A stretch of DNA of 64,000 nt, taken from positions 1,612,001 through 1,676,000 of the forward strand of contig NC_047096.1 in NCBI RefSeq assembly GCF_902459505.1, given 5' to 3'. The stretch comes from Geotrypetes seraphini. Its lineage: Eukaryota; Chordata; Amphibia; Gymnophiona; Dermophiidae. How positions within the stretch are numbered: position 1 is the stretch's first letter; every line of letters begins with the position of its first letter. The position numbers and the translations under genes are program-made. This document shows, in pieces, positions 1 through 11,699 of the stretch. The notes below the pieces were generated by a model, which ran no database searches, was not told where the DNA came from, and saw nothing but the letters and a program-made list of their open reading frames with translations.

Positions 1-193
1 AAACGCATCTTTAGAAGCGTCCCCTTCCTTCCTGTACTTCCCCATCCCCCTTTCCATTTTTCTTTTAATTTTATCTCAATGGCCTTCCCTTCTAGTCGTG
101 TTCATTTTCATCTGTCTTGGAATCCCCTTTTTCTTTTTAGCTAATTTTTGCCTTTATTACCTTTTTAATATTTTTTAGCTGTATTTTAAACTT
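1..193. other. T-rich sequence, no gene seen
   Basis: Pyrimidine-rich, low-information sequence ahead of the first LINE. No open frame or splice-flanked exon was recognised. Confidence 0.4.
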
Positions 194-1600
194 ATGAAAA
201 CATTGATTAAACACAAATTAGATACGATTCTAAACGAGAGGATGAGGGATCCCCACCAGCACAGATTTACAAAGGGAAGGTCCTGCCAATCCAATCTAAT
301 TAGCTTCTTTGACTGGGTAACGAAAAAGCTAGATAAGGGAGAGTCCCTGGATGATGTGTATTTGGACTTCAGTAAGGCTTTTGATAGTGTAGGTTATTGA
401 ACAAGATGAGTTCGTTGGGATTAGGAGAAACATTGATTGCATGGGTTAAAGACTGGCTCAGTGGCAGACTTCAAAGGGTTGTGGTAAATGGTACTCCCTC
501 CGAAACGTCGGAAGTGATCAGTGGAGTGCCGCAGGGCTCGGTCTTGGGTCCAATCCTATTTAATATCTTTGTACAAGACCTGCCCAGGGACTTCAAGGCA
601 AAATTGCGTTATTTGCCGATGACGCTAAACTGTGCAACGTAGTGGGCAGAGAAACTGTGCCCGACACTATGACGCAGGACCTACTTTTACTGGAAAAATG
701 GTCTAATATTTGGCAACTGAGTTTTAAGGCCAAAAAGTGCAAAGTTATGCACCTTGGTAGTGGAAACCCATGCAGAACTTACACCCTAAATGATGACACC
801 TTAGCAAGAACTGTTGCAGAACGGGACCTGGGAGTAATCATTAGTGAAGATATGAAGACTGCCAATCAAGTGGAGAAAGCTTCATCCAAGGGTAGACAAA
901 TGCTGGGTTGCATCCAAAGAGGTTTTGTCAACCAAAAGCCTGAAGTTATAATGCCGTTGTACAGGTCCATAGTGAGACCCCATCTGGAATATTGTGTTCA
1001 ATTTTGGAGGCCACGCTATCAAAAGGATGTGCTGAGAATGGAATCGGTTCAGCGAATGGCCACTAGGATGGTCTCAGGACTCAAGGATCTCTCATATGAA
1101 GAACGCTAGGTAAGTTGCAGCTATACACTCTCGAGGAACGCAGAGAGAAGGGTGACATGATAGAGACGTTCAAATATGTTACTGGCCGTATTGAGGTAGA
1201 AGAAGACATCTTTTTCCTCACAGGACCTACGACTACAAGAGGGCATCCGTTAAAAATCAAGAATGGGAGATTTCATGTTGACATCAGGAAGTATTTCTTC
1301 ACTGAAAGGGTGGTTGATTGTTGGAATGATCTACCACTTCAGGTAGAGGCCAACAATGTGCTCGATTTTAAGAAAAAAATGGGACAAACATGTGGGGTCA
1401 CTTCGAGGGAGTGTTTAGGGGGCAGGGTTATTCGAGTGGGCAGACTTGTTGGATCGATGGCCCATTTCTGCCATCATATTCTATGTTTCTAAGGCATATC
1501 CTTTCTCATTACAATTCCTGTAAACCGTGCCGAGCTCCACAACTATGGAGATGGTGCGGTATACAAACCCAAGGTTTAGTTTAGTTTAGATATCAAATCA
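194..1600 (+). mobile_element. CR1-type LINE, reverse transcriptase to 3' end, decayed
   Basis: Four successive reading frames (194-400, 397-642, 642-1109, 1115-1492) give one non-LTR reverse transcriptase. Landmarks are FSKAFDSV, then [15 protein letters not shown], then the FADD catalytic box in a shifted frame near 615, then [11 protein letters not shown] and the C-terminal FFTERVVDCWNDLP. The frames are separated by frameshifts and a stop, so the copy is dead. After 1515 the sequence matches the 3' tail seen at 57 kb in reverse, ending in repeated TTTAG. N-terminal endonuclease sequence is absent, so this is a 5'-truncated copy. CR1/Jockey-clade assignment rests on the motif set; L2 and Rex1 clades share some of these motifs. 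Confidence 0.85.
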
Positions 1601-1650
1601 TAAATAAACTTGGAAACTCTATTCAGGTATCAATGGGACATCATGGAAAT

Positions 1651-1904
1651 TAGAGAAAGACGCGGGGTCAAATTTTTCCCTGTCCCCACGGAAACTAATT
1701 TTCCTGTCCCTGTCCCATTCCTGCAAGCTCCGTCCTCATCTGTACAAGCCTCAACCACTTTAAAATCATAAGTGTTCAAGACTTGTGTAGTTAGGGCAGA
1801 GCTTACAGGAATGGGGCAGGGACAGGAACAAAACTCATGGGGATGGGACGGAGAAATTGAGTTCCTGTGGGGTGGGGTCAAATTGGTCCCTGTGTCATTC
1901 TCTA
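1651..1904. mobile_element. hAT-like MITE with 8-bp target duplication
   Basis: The 254-bp element starts TAGAGAAAGACGCGGGG and ends in the inverse form CCCTGTGTCATTCTCTA. It is flanked by ATGGAAAT (1643-1650) and ATAGAAAT (1905-1912), a 7/8 match, the duplication length expected for hAT transposons. The interior is itself partly palindromic and has no coding capacity. A longer relative lies at 48481-48872 and one end of another at about 41745-41792. Confidence 0.75.
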
Positions 1905-1912
1905 ATAGAAAT

Positions 1913-1965
1913 TACTCCAACTGCTACAAAATACTGCAGCCAAATTAGTTTTAAATCTTCTAGAT
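1913..1965 (+). mobile_element. L2-like LINE fragment, left part
   Basis: The translation reads QLLQNTAAKLVLNLL, typical of the region just before the LHWLP motif of L2/Rex-type LINEs. It is cut by the antisense CR1 tail that follows, and the same element appears to resume at about 2549. Confidence 0.5.
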
Positions 1966-2548
1966 AGCCTTCCTGGGTCAGATCAAAGGTCTATCAAGCC
2001 CAGTAGCCCATTCTCACGATGGCCAATCCAGGTCACATTGTTCTATACATTGGACAAAGCTCAAGGAGTAGCAATATTCCATGCTACCAATCCAGGGAAA
2101 GCAGTGGCTTCCCCCATGTCTTTCTCAATAACAGACTATGGATTTTTCCTCCAGGACTTGTCCAAACCTTTCTTAAAACCATCTACGCTATCCGCTCTTA
2201 CCACAACCTCTGGCAACGCGTTACAGAGCTTAACTATTCTCTGAGTGAAAAAAAATTTCCTTATTGGTTGTAAAAGTATTTCCCTGTAACTTCATCGAGT
2301 GTCTCCTAGTCTTTGTAATTTTTGACGGAGTGAAAAATCGATCCACTTGTACCTGTTCTACTCCACTCAAGATTTTGTAGATGTCAATCATATCTCCTTC
2401 AGCCGTTTCTTTTCCAAGCTGAAGAGCCCTAACTATTTTAGTCTTTCCTCATACGAGAGGAGCTCCATCCCCTTTACCATCTTGGTCGCTTTTCTTTGAA
2501 CCTTTTCTAGCGCTGCTATATCTTTCTTGAGATAAGGAGATCAGAATT
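1966..2548 (-). mobile_element. CR1 LINE 3' end, antisense, inserted in an L2-like LINE
   Basis: This is the reverse complement of the CR1 C-terminal region and 3' untranslated tail. It is recognised by the shared blocks also present at 23245-24660, 30725-31080, 43270-44260 and 52040-52955 (for example the stretch encoding [17 protein letters not shown] on the opposite strand). It has no intact frame. Confidence 0.8.
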
Positions 2549-2850
2549 AAATGCTTTTTAAGTTTATAAGTGTCTAATGGATTTAGTTCCAGACTATTTG
2601 GTGAATTTTCATGTTTTGTTTTTCCTATGTCCAAGATATCCATTAAAAAATTGTTAATTTTGTATTTTCTGTTAGCTAATGGTCTCCAATATAGAAAGAT
2701 TAAGGCTAGCTTATTGTCTTATCAGTTTGCCAATGTTTGGAACAATTTACCAAAGGGGATTAGGATGCAATATTCTTATTTTCTGTTTCATCGCTGTTTG
2801 AAACCATATTTCTTTCATACGAGTATGTGACCTGCAGCTGGAGCACCAAA
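2549..2850 (+). mobile_element. L2-like LINE C-terminal fragment
   Basis: The end of the 2570-2830 frame reads NVWNNLPKGIRMQYSYFLF, then CLKPYFF, which is the LWNxLP...FRxxLKxxLF signature found at the C terminus of L2-like LINE proteins. It probably continues the fragment at 1913-1965. Confidence 0.6.
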
Positions 2851-2879
2851 AGAGGGAAGGAGAAGCGGTTGATGGCACT

Positions 2880-3020
2880 GGTGGAATGAGGGAGAAGCTC
2901 AATGGTTAGTGCAGTGGCCAAGGACCTAGAGCACCAGGTCCAGTTCCTACTGTAGCCCCTTATGATTCTGGGCAGATCACTTCACCCTCCATTACTCTAG
3001 GTTCACAATAAGTACATGTA
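2880..3020 (+). mobile_element. tRNA-derived SINE
   Basis: Box A-like TGGTTAGTGCAGTGG and box B-like GGTCCAGTTCC lie about 35 bp apart, followed by the GGGCAGATCAC and CCTCCATTACTCTAGG block seen in MIR-like SINEs. It is short and noncoding. Confidence 0.55.
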
Positions 3021-3605
3021 AAGCCCTGCAGATGATTCAAAATACTGCTGTGAGGTTAATTTGTAGTGTAAGGAAATTTGAACATATATCACTGTGGCTA
3101 AAGAAACTCCATTGGCTACCTGTGTATTTAAGACATTAGTGCTGGTGTTCAAAGTCATTTACCAAGGGATTCCCTGGTATCTATCACAGGCTATGGCAAT
3201 CTAAACAACTGCTTAGAGTCTTGCGATTTGAGGGCGTGATACGGTTGTCATTGACAGACTTCTCAAAAGTGCGCTATGAGAATACAAGATCCTCTGCTAT
3301 TTCCAACATAGGAGTGACTCTGTGGAATAAATTAACTAGTCTGCATAGACCTTTAAAAGTTTAAGAAAATGCTTAAGACTACACTCTTTATGGAAGCATT
3401 TCGATGAATGACGATTCTAGATTATAATGGTTTCTGTATAGGCATACAATTGAACACTGTAAATAATTGCTCTTTTTGAACGATTTGAAATATTTGTTGT
3501 TTGTATAAATTTTGGGTTTTTTTTGTATTTTATGTGTTTCTACTTGTAAAACCACCTAGGAATAGGCAGTTAAGAAATCTTTTAATTAAATATATAAATG
3601 TAAAC
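3020..3605 (+). mobile_element. L2-like LINE C-terminal end and 3' tail
   Basis: The translation shows QNTAVRLI, then KKLHWLPVY, the conserved post-RT block of L2/Rex-type LINEs, in broken frames. It runs into a 3' tail of the form AAACCACCTAGGAATAGG with an AT-rich end. Compare 10105-10450. Confidence 0.65.
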
Positions 3606-3759
3606 CACTTTGATTGCAACCACAGAAACATGGTCATATTGAGTCCCATCAACTCTAGACATTTCCTTACATAAGGTTAGCAACACTGTGGTATGTGGCA
3701 TGACCAAAAGGTGGAGCTCTTGCACAGTAACTACAGCTGAGCAGCAGTGCTGCAATTCA

Positions 3760-3775
3760 GGGGGGGGGGGGGGGG
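3760..3775. repeat. Poly-G tract
   Basis: A homopolymer run of about 16 G at roughly 3760-3775, just before a CR1 copy. Its length is likely to vary and to be error-prone in assembly. Confidence 0.7.
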
Positions 3776-3889
3776 CTTTTGAAGAGCTATGACTTCTCTG
3801 TTACTTTTTTAAGATTAATGTTGGTGTAAAAGTGATGGGTAAGAGGTAGTCCAAAAAGGAAACACTGGTGAGGCCCTCAGGGCCTTAAC

Positions 3890-4390
3890 AGTCTCTTCTA
3901 ACAGTATTGATGCCCCTATATAAGACTCTGGCGAGACCTCATTTAGAATATTGTGTGCAACTGTGGAGACCACACCATCAAAAAGATATAAAAAGGATGG
4001 AATTGGTCCAGAGGAAGGCTACTAAAATGGTGTGTATACTTTGGAGGAAAGGCGGGAGAGGGAAGATATGATATCTATTTGATGTAAATGCATGAGTCGA
4101 GTCTCTTTCATTTGAAAGAAAGCTCTGGAATGAGAGGGCATAGGATGAAGTTAAGAGGTGATGGGCTCAGGACTAGTAATCTAAGGAAATACTTTTTTAC
4201 AGAAAGAGTGATAGATGTGTGGAACAGTCTCCCGGAAGAGGTGGTGGAGATAGAGACTGTGTCCAAATTCAAGAAAGCCTGGGATAGGCACATGGGATCT
4301 CTTAGAGAGAGGAAGAGATAATGGTTACTGTGGATGGGCAGACTGGATGGGCCATTCGACCTTTATCTGCCATCATGTTTCTATGTGACT
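3890..4390 (+). mobile_element. CR1 LINE 3' part
   Basis: It begins in the block encoding [13 protein letters not shown], skips internal sequence, and gives RKYFFTERVIDVWNSLPEE (4180-4260). It ends with the CR1 tail GGGCAGACTGGATGGGCC and the CATCATGTTTCTATG terminus. It is closely related to the copy at 21900-22860. Confidence 0.85.
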
Positions 4391-4719
4391 ACTGAGGCCT
4401 CTGTTAAAGTCCTTCTTACAGTCGGTAGTGGTGCATCTGCTATACCATCTGTACACCTCAGGGTTATTTTCTACAGTTATAAGTATGGATTTGTTGTCTA
4501 CTGTGGAACTTTGGCAGGTTATGGTTAAACTACTCTTTCTGGCTGTGTGACATAGCTTTGTAGATTTACTGGAGAAACAGTTCATAACTTGTCCACTATT
4601 ATAGGAATTAGGTAACAAGGAGACATCATTAGCTCATGCTGGAAGAACAGAAACACTTGAGGCTGTGACTGTTAAAAGAAATAGGACTTTAGAATAGAAG
4701 CTGGGAATGCATTTCATTT

Positions 4720-4826
4720 AGGGCTGCGTTTACAAAGTCACAGTAGAGGTTTCTACCAGAGGCGGTCTGTGAGCATCGTAGCATTTGATGGTTTGCAGTA
4801 GAAAGCTTTGTAAAAGTCAGCCTTAG
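4720..4826. mobile_element. Small palindromic MITE
   Basis: The ends GGGCTGCGTTTACAAAG and CTTTGTAAAAGTCAGCC are imperfect inverted copies. It appears to be a degraded relative of the elements at 10616-10740 and 51086-51182. Confidence 0.5.
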
Positions 4827-5047
4827 CTATTTTAAGGTTTCAGAATTTTCCTTATTATTCAATTATATTGGCCAAAGACATAGTTAAACAATATATTTTG
4901 GACATTTCTGCATTTTGTGGTTGCATCTTTACCACATTTTGCAAAGGGTTAGGTTTCAAATGCTATTCAGAAACTTATGGGAGATAAATCCGGCATTCAG
5001 TCAGGTGTTGTGCTCAAGTTCTTTTCAGCAGTGTCTGAAGGCAACAG

Positions 5048-5133
5048 AGGGGCTCATTTTCAAAGCACTTTAGACACACAAAGTACCAAACCTATGCCAC
5101 TTTGGGTGTCTAAGTGCTTTGAAAATGAGCCTC
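5048..5133. mobile_element. 86-bp palindromic MITE
   Basis: The left arm GGGGCTCATTTTCAAAGCAC and the right arm GTGCTTTGAAAATGAGCC are near-perfect inverted repeats around a short centre. It is noncoding and its superfamily is not clear from the ends. Confidence 0.65.
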
Positions 5134-5184
5134 AGTGTTTGCTTTCCCTTATTTCATGGAGGTGGGTTTAGGGACCACAGCAAG

Positions 5185-5365
5185 TGGTTTCCTTTTTAAT
5201 ATTCAGAGACCACTTATAGCCTAAGTGGTTTACATTCAGGTACTCAAGTATTTCTCCCTATCTGTCCTGGTGGGCTTACAATCTATCAAATGTTCCAGGG
5301 TCACAAGGAGCAATGCTGGGCTTGAACCTAAAACCTAATCACTCGGCCACTCTTCCAGCTGGATT
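5185..5365 (+). mobile_element. MIR/L2-like SINE
   Basis: It carries the block TGGTTTACATTCAGGTACTC, then GGGTCACAAGGAGCA, then a GAACCTAAAACCTAATCAC-type end. This is the same order as in the SINE at 43888-44128 and resembles the vertebrate MIR 3' half. It is noncoding. Confidence 0.55.
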
Positions 5366-5929
5366 TCTCTCCTAAGATACAAGAAATGTGTAAAGAATTG
5401 CTGAAACTTTGTCTCGGGACTGTGACCCTGAGTGTATCATTTGTTCCTTAGGTTTCCTATAAAGTGTCCAATTACACATTCTTCAATCCAATTCAGCAGG
5501 ATTCTTATTTTTCAGTTTGAAAACATTTATTTGATAAGTGAGTGTTTTGTCTGATTATTTTTTATGATTTGTTATTGAATTTGCCAATTACTTGCTGGCT
5601 TTGTTACTGCTTCTGTACCTGCTTTGAACTCTACAGGGGATTTGGCAGGCAGGCTGTTTGATTATATTAGATCCTTTCTGTGAATTAAGGCAATTGACAT
5701 ACTTCCTTTGCAATGATATGATGGGGAAAATGTGGCTCCATGTCATCCACTGGCACATCATTCCTTTGTGTGCACACATGAGGAATGGTCAAATTCCTTT
5801 CCATTCATCCAGGGGAATTAGTGTGAATCGTTTCTGTAAATGGTAGGAATCCTTTCCAGGGAAGGCAGGAGAAGAGTCTAGTTCCATGGTTGAGGATGGG
5901 GGGATAGAAGGATACATTTTTCATAGGGC

Positions 5930-6105
5930 AGGGTTCCTCAATCCAGTCAGCCAGGTTTTCAGAATGCCCACTGTGAATATGCATTAGATAAATTTGCATG
6001 CTCTACGTCCACTGTGTACAAATTTATCTCAGACATAGTCATTGTGGGTATCCTGAAAACCTAACTGGCTCGTTGTGTCCACCAGCCACTCTGAAAGGTG
6101 TCAGC
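5930..6105. mobile_element. Degenerate palindromic hAT-like MITE
   Basis: CAGGGTTCCTCAATCC opens the element. The arms carry GAATATGCATTAGATAAATT and its inverse around a short loop, followed by ATCCTGAAAACC. It is the same architecture as the MITEs at 13510, 26287 and 53848, but no clean target duplication is visible. Confidence 0.55.
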
Positions 6106-7527
6106 AGATCCAACAGACTAAACTTTCAGGATTCATTGCTGACAAGTCAGCACATACCCACATTGCGATAGCTTTGGGACAAATAAGATTATAAGCATAA
6201 TCGACATTGGTAAACACTGGCCAGACAAGAAAAACACTGACAGCTCAACCTTCCACAAGCACAACCCAGGCCCTGTAAAGAGTGTACACCAGTTTTCCAC
6301 AGCATTTGCACAGGCTGGAGGTGGGACCAGCGACAGACAGACATTTGTGCCCCAAAACTGGCAGGGAGAGAGAAAAATTAAGTCTTGTCTATTACATCAC
6401 ATTCAAAACCTGAGCTGTGATTAAAGGTGCTGCGTACCTCCATGGGGGAAGGGCTTGAAAATTACTGGCTGGGAAGGGGAAGATAGGCTTAGGGTTGAAA
6501 GCAACATTTTTGTGGTATTATGTTCCAATTGCCCAGATGAGGTTGTCTGATCCTGAAGAAATGGAATCTGCACCGATCATCAGATACACATCTGGCCACC
6601 TTGCTGGACTGACTGACATCGCCCATGTGACTATGTTATATGCAACGTTGCCACTTCTCAGTCAAGTACGTAATGTAAAATCTAACAGAGAAAATCTCCT
6701 AAATCAGACATTTAGGAACCAGTCACAGGCCATTGGGAAAATCTTACAAAACCTGTGGCCGAATCATCTCTATGTATTTGTTTTGTTGGAATAATCACCT
6801 TTTGCAATTGTAGGCAAACAATCTGCTATTCTCCACCAAACCCAAAACAAGAGAAAAACGTCCAATGAACCCCCAACTCCCTCAATCTAAGAGGACCCTG
6901 TGAATCCCAAATCAGAAGGAGGGTCTTCAGTTCATGAAAATCCATTTTTTCAAGGCCTGAGCAAAAGGGAAACAAACATTTACACCAACATCTTACTCAT
7001 GAGAAACTCCCCTTCTGCCTTTGTGAGCAATTTTAAGACAAAAATATTCTTATTTTGACATGAGCCTGTAACTTTAAAAAATAGTTATCAACTACAGAAT
7101 GTTTACAAAAATAAAATAAATTAAAAAAATAAATTAATAAGTTAAACAACAAATGAAAAGCACTTTGAGCATCTATAAAACACTGAGAAACCCAACAAAG
7201 CAGACGGTCAGACAAAGAGATGCACTGATGGAACCCTCCCCCGCCAGTCCCTAATTTCAAAGTTCACTGCTCCTGGCCTTTGAATGTCCTCTCCCCCACA
7301 TTTGGCAGTCAGCAGCAGGAGATGATGCACCAAAGCGTCCCCCTTTCACGTTCTCTAAAAAGTCTGAAAGGTTTCTCTTTCAGCAAAAAAAATGCATTTG
7401 TACAGGTGGAGCACTGGCAGTTAGGAGCTGCTACAAGTGGGAAAGAGAGACAGAAACTGGGAAGGAAAAGGAAATGACTTTACAGAACGGAATATATGCT
7501 GGCCACAAAAGTCTAATCCCAGGGGCC
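6106..7527 (-). other. FRS3 3' flank and probable 3' UTR
   Basis: No gene is recognised. The part directly below 7528 should be FRS3 3' untranslated sequence. I found no clean AATAAA on the minus strand here, so the transcript end cannot be fixed. An A/T-rich patch lies at 7100-7150. Confidence 0.4.
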
Positions 7528-9712
7528 TCACAGGGGCAGATCGGTACTGTTATGCCGGGTCTTTCTTGAGGTTCCATCATCTCTCGGGAGTGCCCTCTGC
7601 AGGCTAGACATGGCTGCCGTCTTTTTGAGGTCAATGATTGCGTACGAGTCTGCCTGGCGGACAGGGTTGATGGGGGTAGGTGTGCATGGGATACGAGGGT
7701 TCTGTTGCCCCTTCAGGTCACTCTTTCCTTCTAATTCCACCTGAATGTAGTTTAGCTGTCTTGGCTCAGAGTAAGGTCTCTGGAAATCAAAGCTGAAAAC
7801 GTTTGGTCCACAGCTGCTGTGGGATGGAGCCCTGCCTCGCTGCAGGCCAGCATGCAGCATACCACTCTCTGTGTTCAAGTAATTCTGCATGGGGTTATCA
7901 TCACGACAGCCATTCAGGGAAGGGCTGATCATATCCTCATCCTCTTCTTCATCTTCTTCCTCACCAGAATGAAGGGGTTGGCACTCCCAGACTGGAGGAA
8001 GCGAGGGCAGGTTCTCATAATGCAGAAGGGCTGTGCGACGGTGGGAACAGCTATTGGTGGAAATGTTCACACGGCTGCTTCCACGTTTCAGTGCATGACT
8101 GCTGGTGGGGAGCAAACCATTGATGTTCTCGTAGGCATACTGGGGAAGGTGGTAATCCCTCTTACACTCATTGTTATTGTTGTGGGATGCTTCTCTCTTC
8201 AAACCACACACATGACCCCCGCACTCCTGGTGGTGTCTGCAGAAGCTGTTGGCTTGCATTGGTATTCGCCTGTAAATGGGGGCTGGTCCCAGCACAAATT
8301 TCACCTCCCCTGGTTGCAGAAAGACCTGTGGGTTACGGTCTTCCAAAGAGCAACTGGGGGTCCCGTGATGTACCGTAGCCTCAGGCAGCGAATGCATACA
8401 ACGTCGGCTTCTCATTTCCTCCTCCATGTTGGTTGTGTTCACATATGTGTGGGACTGCAAGGAAAAAATGAACAGATGGTAGCTATATGTTTTCCCATAA
8501 AAGTATGGTACAGAATGGTTTATAGACAGCACCATGAGAAAACCCTTAGCCAGGTCACAGCACTGGAAAAGAGAGTATCGGACAGAGCAAACAGTGGGCA
8601 AAGCACATGTACCTGTTCCTCGGGTGTTATGAGGCTGTGCACAGGCTCCTGACCAGCTGATGAATGCCGCAGGCTGCCCAGAGAAGGGGGGCGAGCAGTG
8701 GAGTAAGTGCCTCCTTCCCGGACAAAGCTGTGGAATCCATTTGGGAATCCTGTGATGGTGTAGCCCAGAGCTGAGGATGTTAGCAGGAAAAACTTACATA
8801 GCAAAGTATAGATGTAGCAACGTAGACAGATAAGAGAGAGCATGCATGGCGTTAGTGTTTTCTGCACACTTCAATCGGTCTTATGTTCTTATTGTCTGTT
8901 ATTTGGAAGTATCCCAGAGAGAAGCCTCTTACCATTTGGTGTCTGTGGGGTGCGAGGGATGTCTAGTTCAGAGTGGTGACTGCTTCTGGTTAGGATTACA
9001 GGCTCCTCGACCACATTAATACTGTTACACTGCATCAACTCTTGCAGCAAGTTAAAGATCTCTTCTGCTCGTGAACACTTGAATGCAAAGATCCCTGCAG
9101 GGAGGATGCAAGAGGAAAACAGGATAACAACAATCACATGACCCTCAGTGCATACCAATCACAGACCCCTCCCACTCCACTAAGAATACTGGCAAACCTA
9201 CCACTGAAACGGAATGCTACTGCCCTCCATTTCCACGATATTGTTTTCAGTGACTGGGGCCAATGGCCTCAGCTTCCATCAGGCCAGTCTCCCCTTACAC
9301 AAAATGGCAGGACTCACCTTGTCCAGTCTGACAGCGCCGCCCACTCTCAAAGGAGAAAAGATTGGAATCATAACCATAGCGTCGCAGGCAGAGGTATGGC
9401 CACCTTACTGCATCCCGCTTCCGAGTGTGTAACACAAGTTCAGTCTGGGTCAGTTCCATCAATCCTGAGCCTAGCTCGTTACCTTCATCGTCCACATTTG
9501 TTACCTGGAAAGCCAAAATGACCGTGGCATTACCAGGGATCTACAGAGGTGGTCACTGAGACCCCATCGAGACATGCAGCTAAAGGGGCCAAAAAGAGCC
9601 AATAGGTTCAGCGAGTGAAAAAAAAAGCAGTACAAGCAACAGGCTGAATTACCTTGAATTTGGTGGGATGCTGGTCTGGGATGCTTTCTCCACAGCTGCA
9701 GCAGCTCCCCAT
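7528..9712 (-). CDS. FRS3: FRS3, fibroblast growth factor receptor substrate 3 (FRS2-beta), five coding exons
   Basis: This is a membrane-anchored docking protein that couples activated FGF and neurotrophin receptors to GRB2 and SHP2. The coding exons (minus) are 9653-9712, 9318-9504, 8933-9094, 8613-8770 and 7528-8454. All have GT-AG borders and phases that fit, giving 497 residues (human FRS3 is about 492). The N terminus MGSCCSC is the myristoylation and acylation signal. The PTB domain covers about residues 15-115, with VRWPYLCLRRYGYDSNLF and CQTGQGIFAFKCSRAEEIF. Downstream, SHTYVNT, YENINGL and HYENLP carry YxN GRB2-type sites. LNYIQVEL and DSYAIIDL are SHP2-type sites. The protein ends RKTRHNSTDLPL as in the family. 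FRS2 is the paralogue alternative, but the HNNNNE run, the C terminus and the PRICKLE4/TOMM6 neighbourhood favour FRS3. Confidence 0.96.
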
Positions 9713-10104
9713 GATGTCAGCAAGTCCCTGCAGGCCCAAGCATTACTCACAGCTCATGTTTCATCTGTCTTTCCATCTCCATTACCTCTCTTGTGGATCC
9801 TTCCAGTTATAGACGAATCCTGATAACTCACTGCTGGAAGAACACACAAAGACAGTAGACTCAACCACTGTAATGTCAATACAATACAAAATGTGGACTG
9901 AAATTTGTGACACATTTTTATTGATGTTGCCTGATTTTATTACTTTACATTTTTACTGTGACAGTGCATTGAAGTTTGATCTGCAAATTTGTAAAACTCT
10001 AAGATCATGTTTTTACTGTCTTCACATGATACGCCAATTAAAATCGATTCTGACTAGATGTACTTTGGTGAAGATAGTTCATTCATTAACAGCAGGCTCA
10101 TTAC

Positions 10105-10450
10105 AACTCCTTTTTTAATGGAGTAACAGCAGCCAACAGCTTGTGCAAAATACAGTGGCTAGGATGATAATTGGGACCAAAAGGAATGATCATCTCACAC
10201 CTGTTCTTTATCGGTTACATTGGCTCCCATTGGATGCCAGAATTACTTAAGGACACCGCGTTCATTTTTGAAATGTTTTTTTAAACGTGGTTGTTCCAGC
10301 AATGTTTTAATTCATTTGTGTTTAGAGTCTGTGCTCTGTATTGTAGGTTGCATTGTAATATTACCATATTTTGCTCCTATCACTGTTTTTGATTGTAAAC
10401 CTCTTTAGTACTTTGGACAAAGCAGTTGATAAAGTAAAATACATTTTTTA
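10105..10450 (+). mobile_element. L2-like LINE C-terminal end
   Basis: The translation gives a QNTVARMIIGTKRNDHLTP-like block, then YRLHWLPLDARI, the classic L2/Rex post-RT block. It ends in a TTTGATTGTAAACCTCTTTAG-type tail. It lies inside the FRS3 5' intron. Confidence 0.7.
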
Positions 10451-10615
10451 TATTCTGTGATTTCCAGAATTCTGATTCATCACAGATTACAGCAAAGAGT
10501 CCATTCAGTTACTGGAAGATTCTGACTTAGAGAACCCAAAAGAAAAGGCTGAACTAAACTTCCAAAGTTTTAGAAAACAAAAAAAAGTTTTCAATTTCTT
10601 CCAGAAGCTCATTTA

Positions 10616-10740
10616 AAGCTCCTTTCACAAAGCCATAGTAGATTCCCATGCAGCAAATGTGGCGAATCCCATAGGAACCGAATGGGCTTCACTGCATTTG
10701 CTGTGAGAGAATTGCTAGCAGAGCTTTGTAAAAGGAGCCC
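10616..10740. mobile_element. 125-bp palindromic MITE
   Basis: The ends AAGCTCCTTTCACAAAGCC and GCTTTGTAAAAGGAGCCC are inverted repeats, and the interior is also partly self-complementary (CAAATG...CATTTG). Related short elements lie at 4720 and 51086. Confidence 0.6.
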
Positions 10741-11427
10741 TTAGTGTGACTGAAGTCTAATGTCCTTAGGGAGCAAAGTCCAAATTGCAGCTGCCTGATA
10801 CAAAAACAAAGAGGAAAAGAAGTTTATATTTAACATTACTCACAGTTGGAAAGTTACGAGTAAACAGTTGTTCTGTGCAATGTTCTCCTTCAGGGAGAAA
10901 GTCAATATGTAATAGGGTAATTCACATACAATTTGGAATATCATAGTACATAATTTAAAGGTTATTCTGCCCTTCAAAGACAGTCAAGGTAACCTCTGAC
11001 ATAGCAGTTACCTGGTCAAATCTGCAAGAACAGAAAACCAATTTAGCTCCGTATTTTGTAAAGGTTGCAGATATTTCTGTGTTCGTTTTTTTAATCACCA
11101 CTATACAGTAAATTGCAACAGTGTGTGGAAGACCAAAAGTTTAAATAAAATCAGCTAAAAAATATTTCCTAATTCTTCCCATTTGTCAAAGTTTCCTCAA
11201 ACACTTTCCTAGTTCGTCAGCATGAAAAGACCATGATGGGAGTCAAAGCACAATCTCACCTGCTCATGGCCATCAAGGGTGGCAGTTATTACCCAGCCAC
11301 ATCCAACCCCTCTGCTGGGCGTCATGGCAGCCACGGTGACAAGGTCTGCTAAGGCTCCCGGGATCCAGGTCCCACATTTCACCTGCAAGCAGAAAGAGCA
11401 AAGTCAGCATAAGCAAGAAGCTGAGCT

Positions 11428-11570
11428 CAGTGCTTCCCAACCCCAAGCCAATGGGGGTTTCAGGCTAGCCCTAATGAATATGCATGAGAGAGGTGACAGC
11501 CATGCAAATCTGCTGCATGCATATTCATTAGAAAACTCCAGGACAGGGAGCCCCAGGTAGAAAACAGCTG
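11428..11570. mobile_element. Palindromic hAT-like MITE, degraded
   Basis: It has the family core CCCTAATGAATATGCATGAG and its inverse GCATATTCATTAG, with outer arms GCTTCCCAACCCCAAG and a decayed right end. It lies next to the FRS3 CpG island. Confidence 0.6.
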
Positions 11571-11699
11571 GTCAGGTGAGGGGGGGCCCTTCAGCTCTAG
11601 GCTCAATGCAGATGGGGGGAGGGGCTGGGCAAGCTCTGGGTCCTCGGGAGGGGGAGGGGGAGGAATCTCTTCAGGTGCCCAGAGAGCTGCATCTGACCT

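Noticed and set aside
2880-3020. Functional tRNA gene from box A and box B-like words
   Set aside because: No cloverleaf can be drawn by eye, and the sequence continues into a SINE body.
7819-8652. 277-codon plus-strand frame
   Set aside because: It is the antisense shadow of the last FRS3 exons, which match the known FRS3 protein on the other strand.
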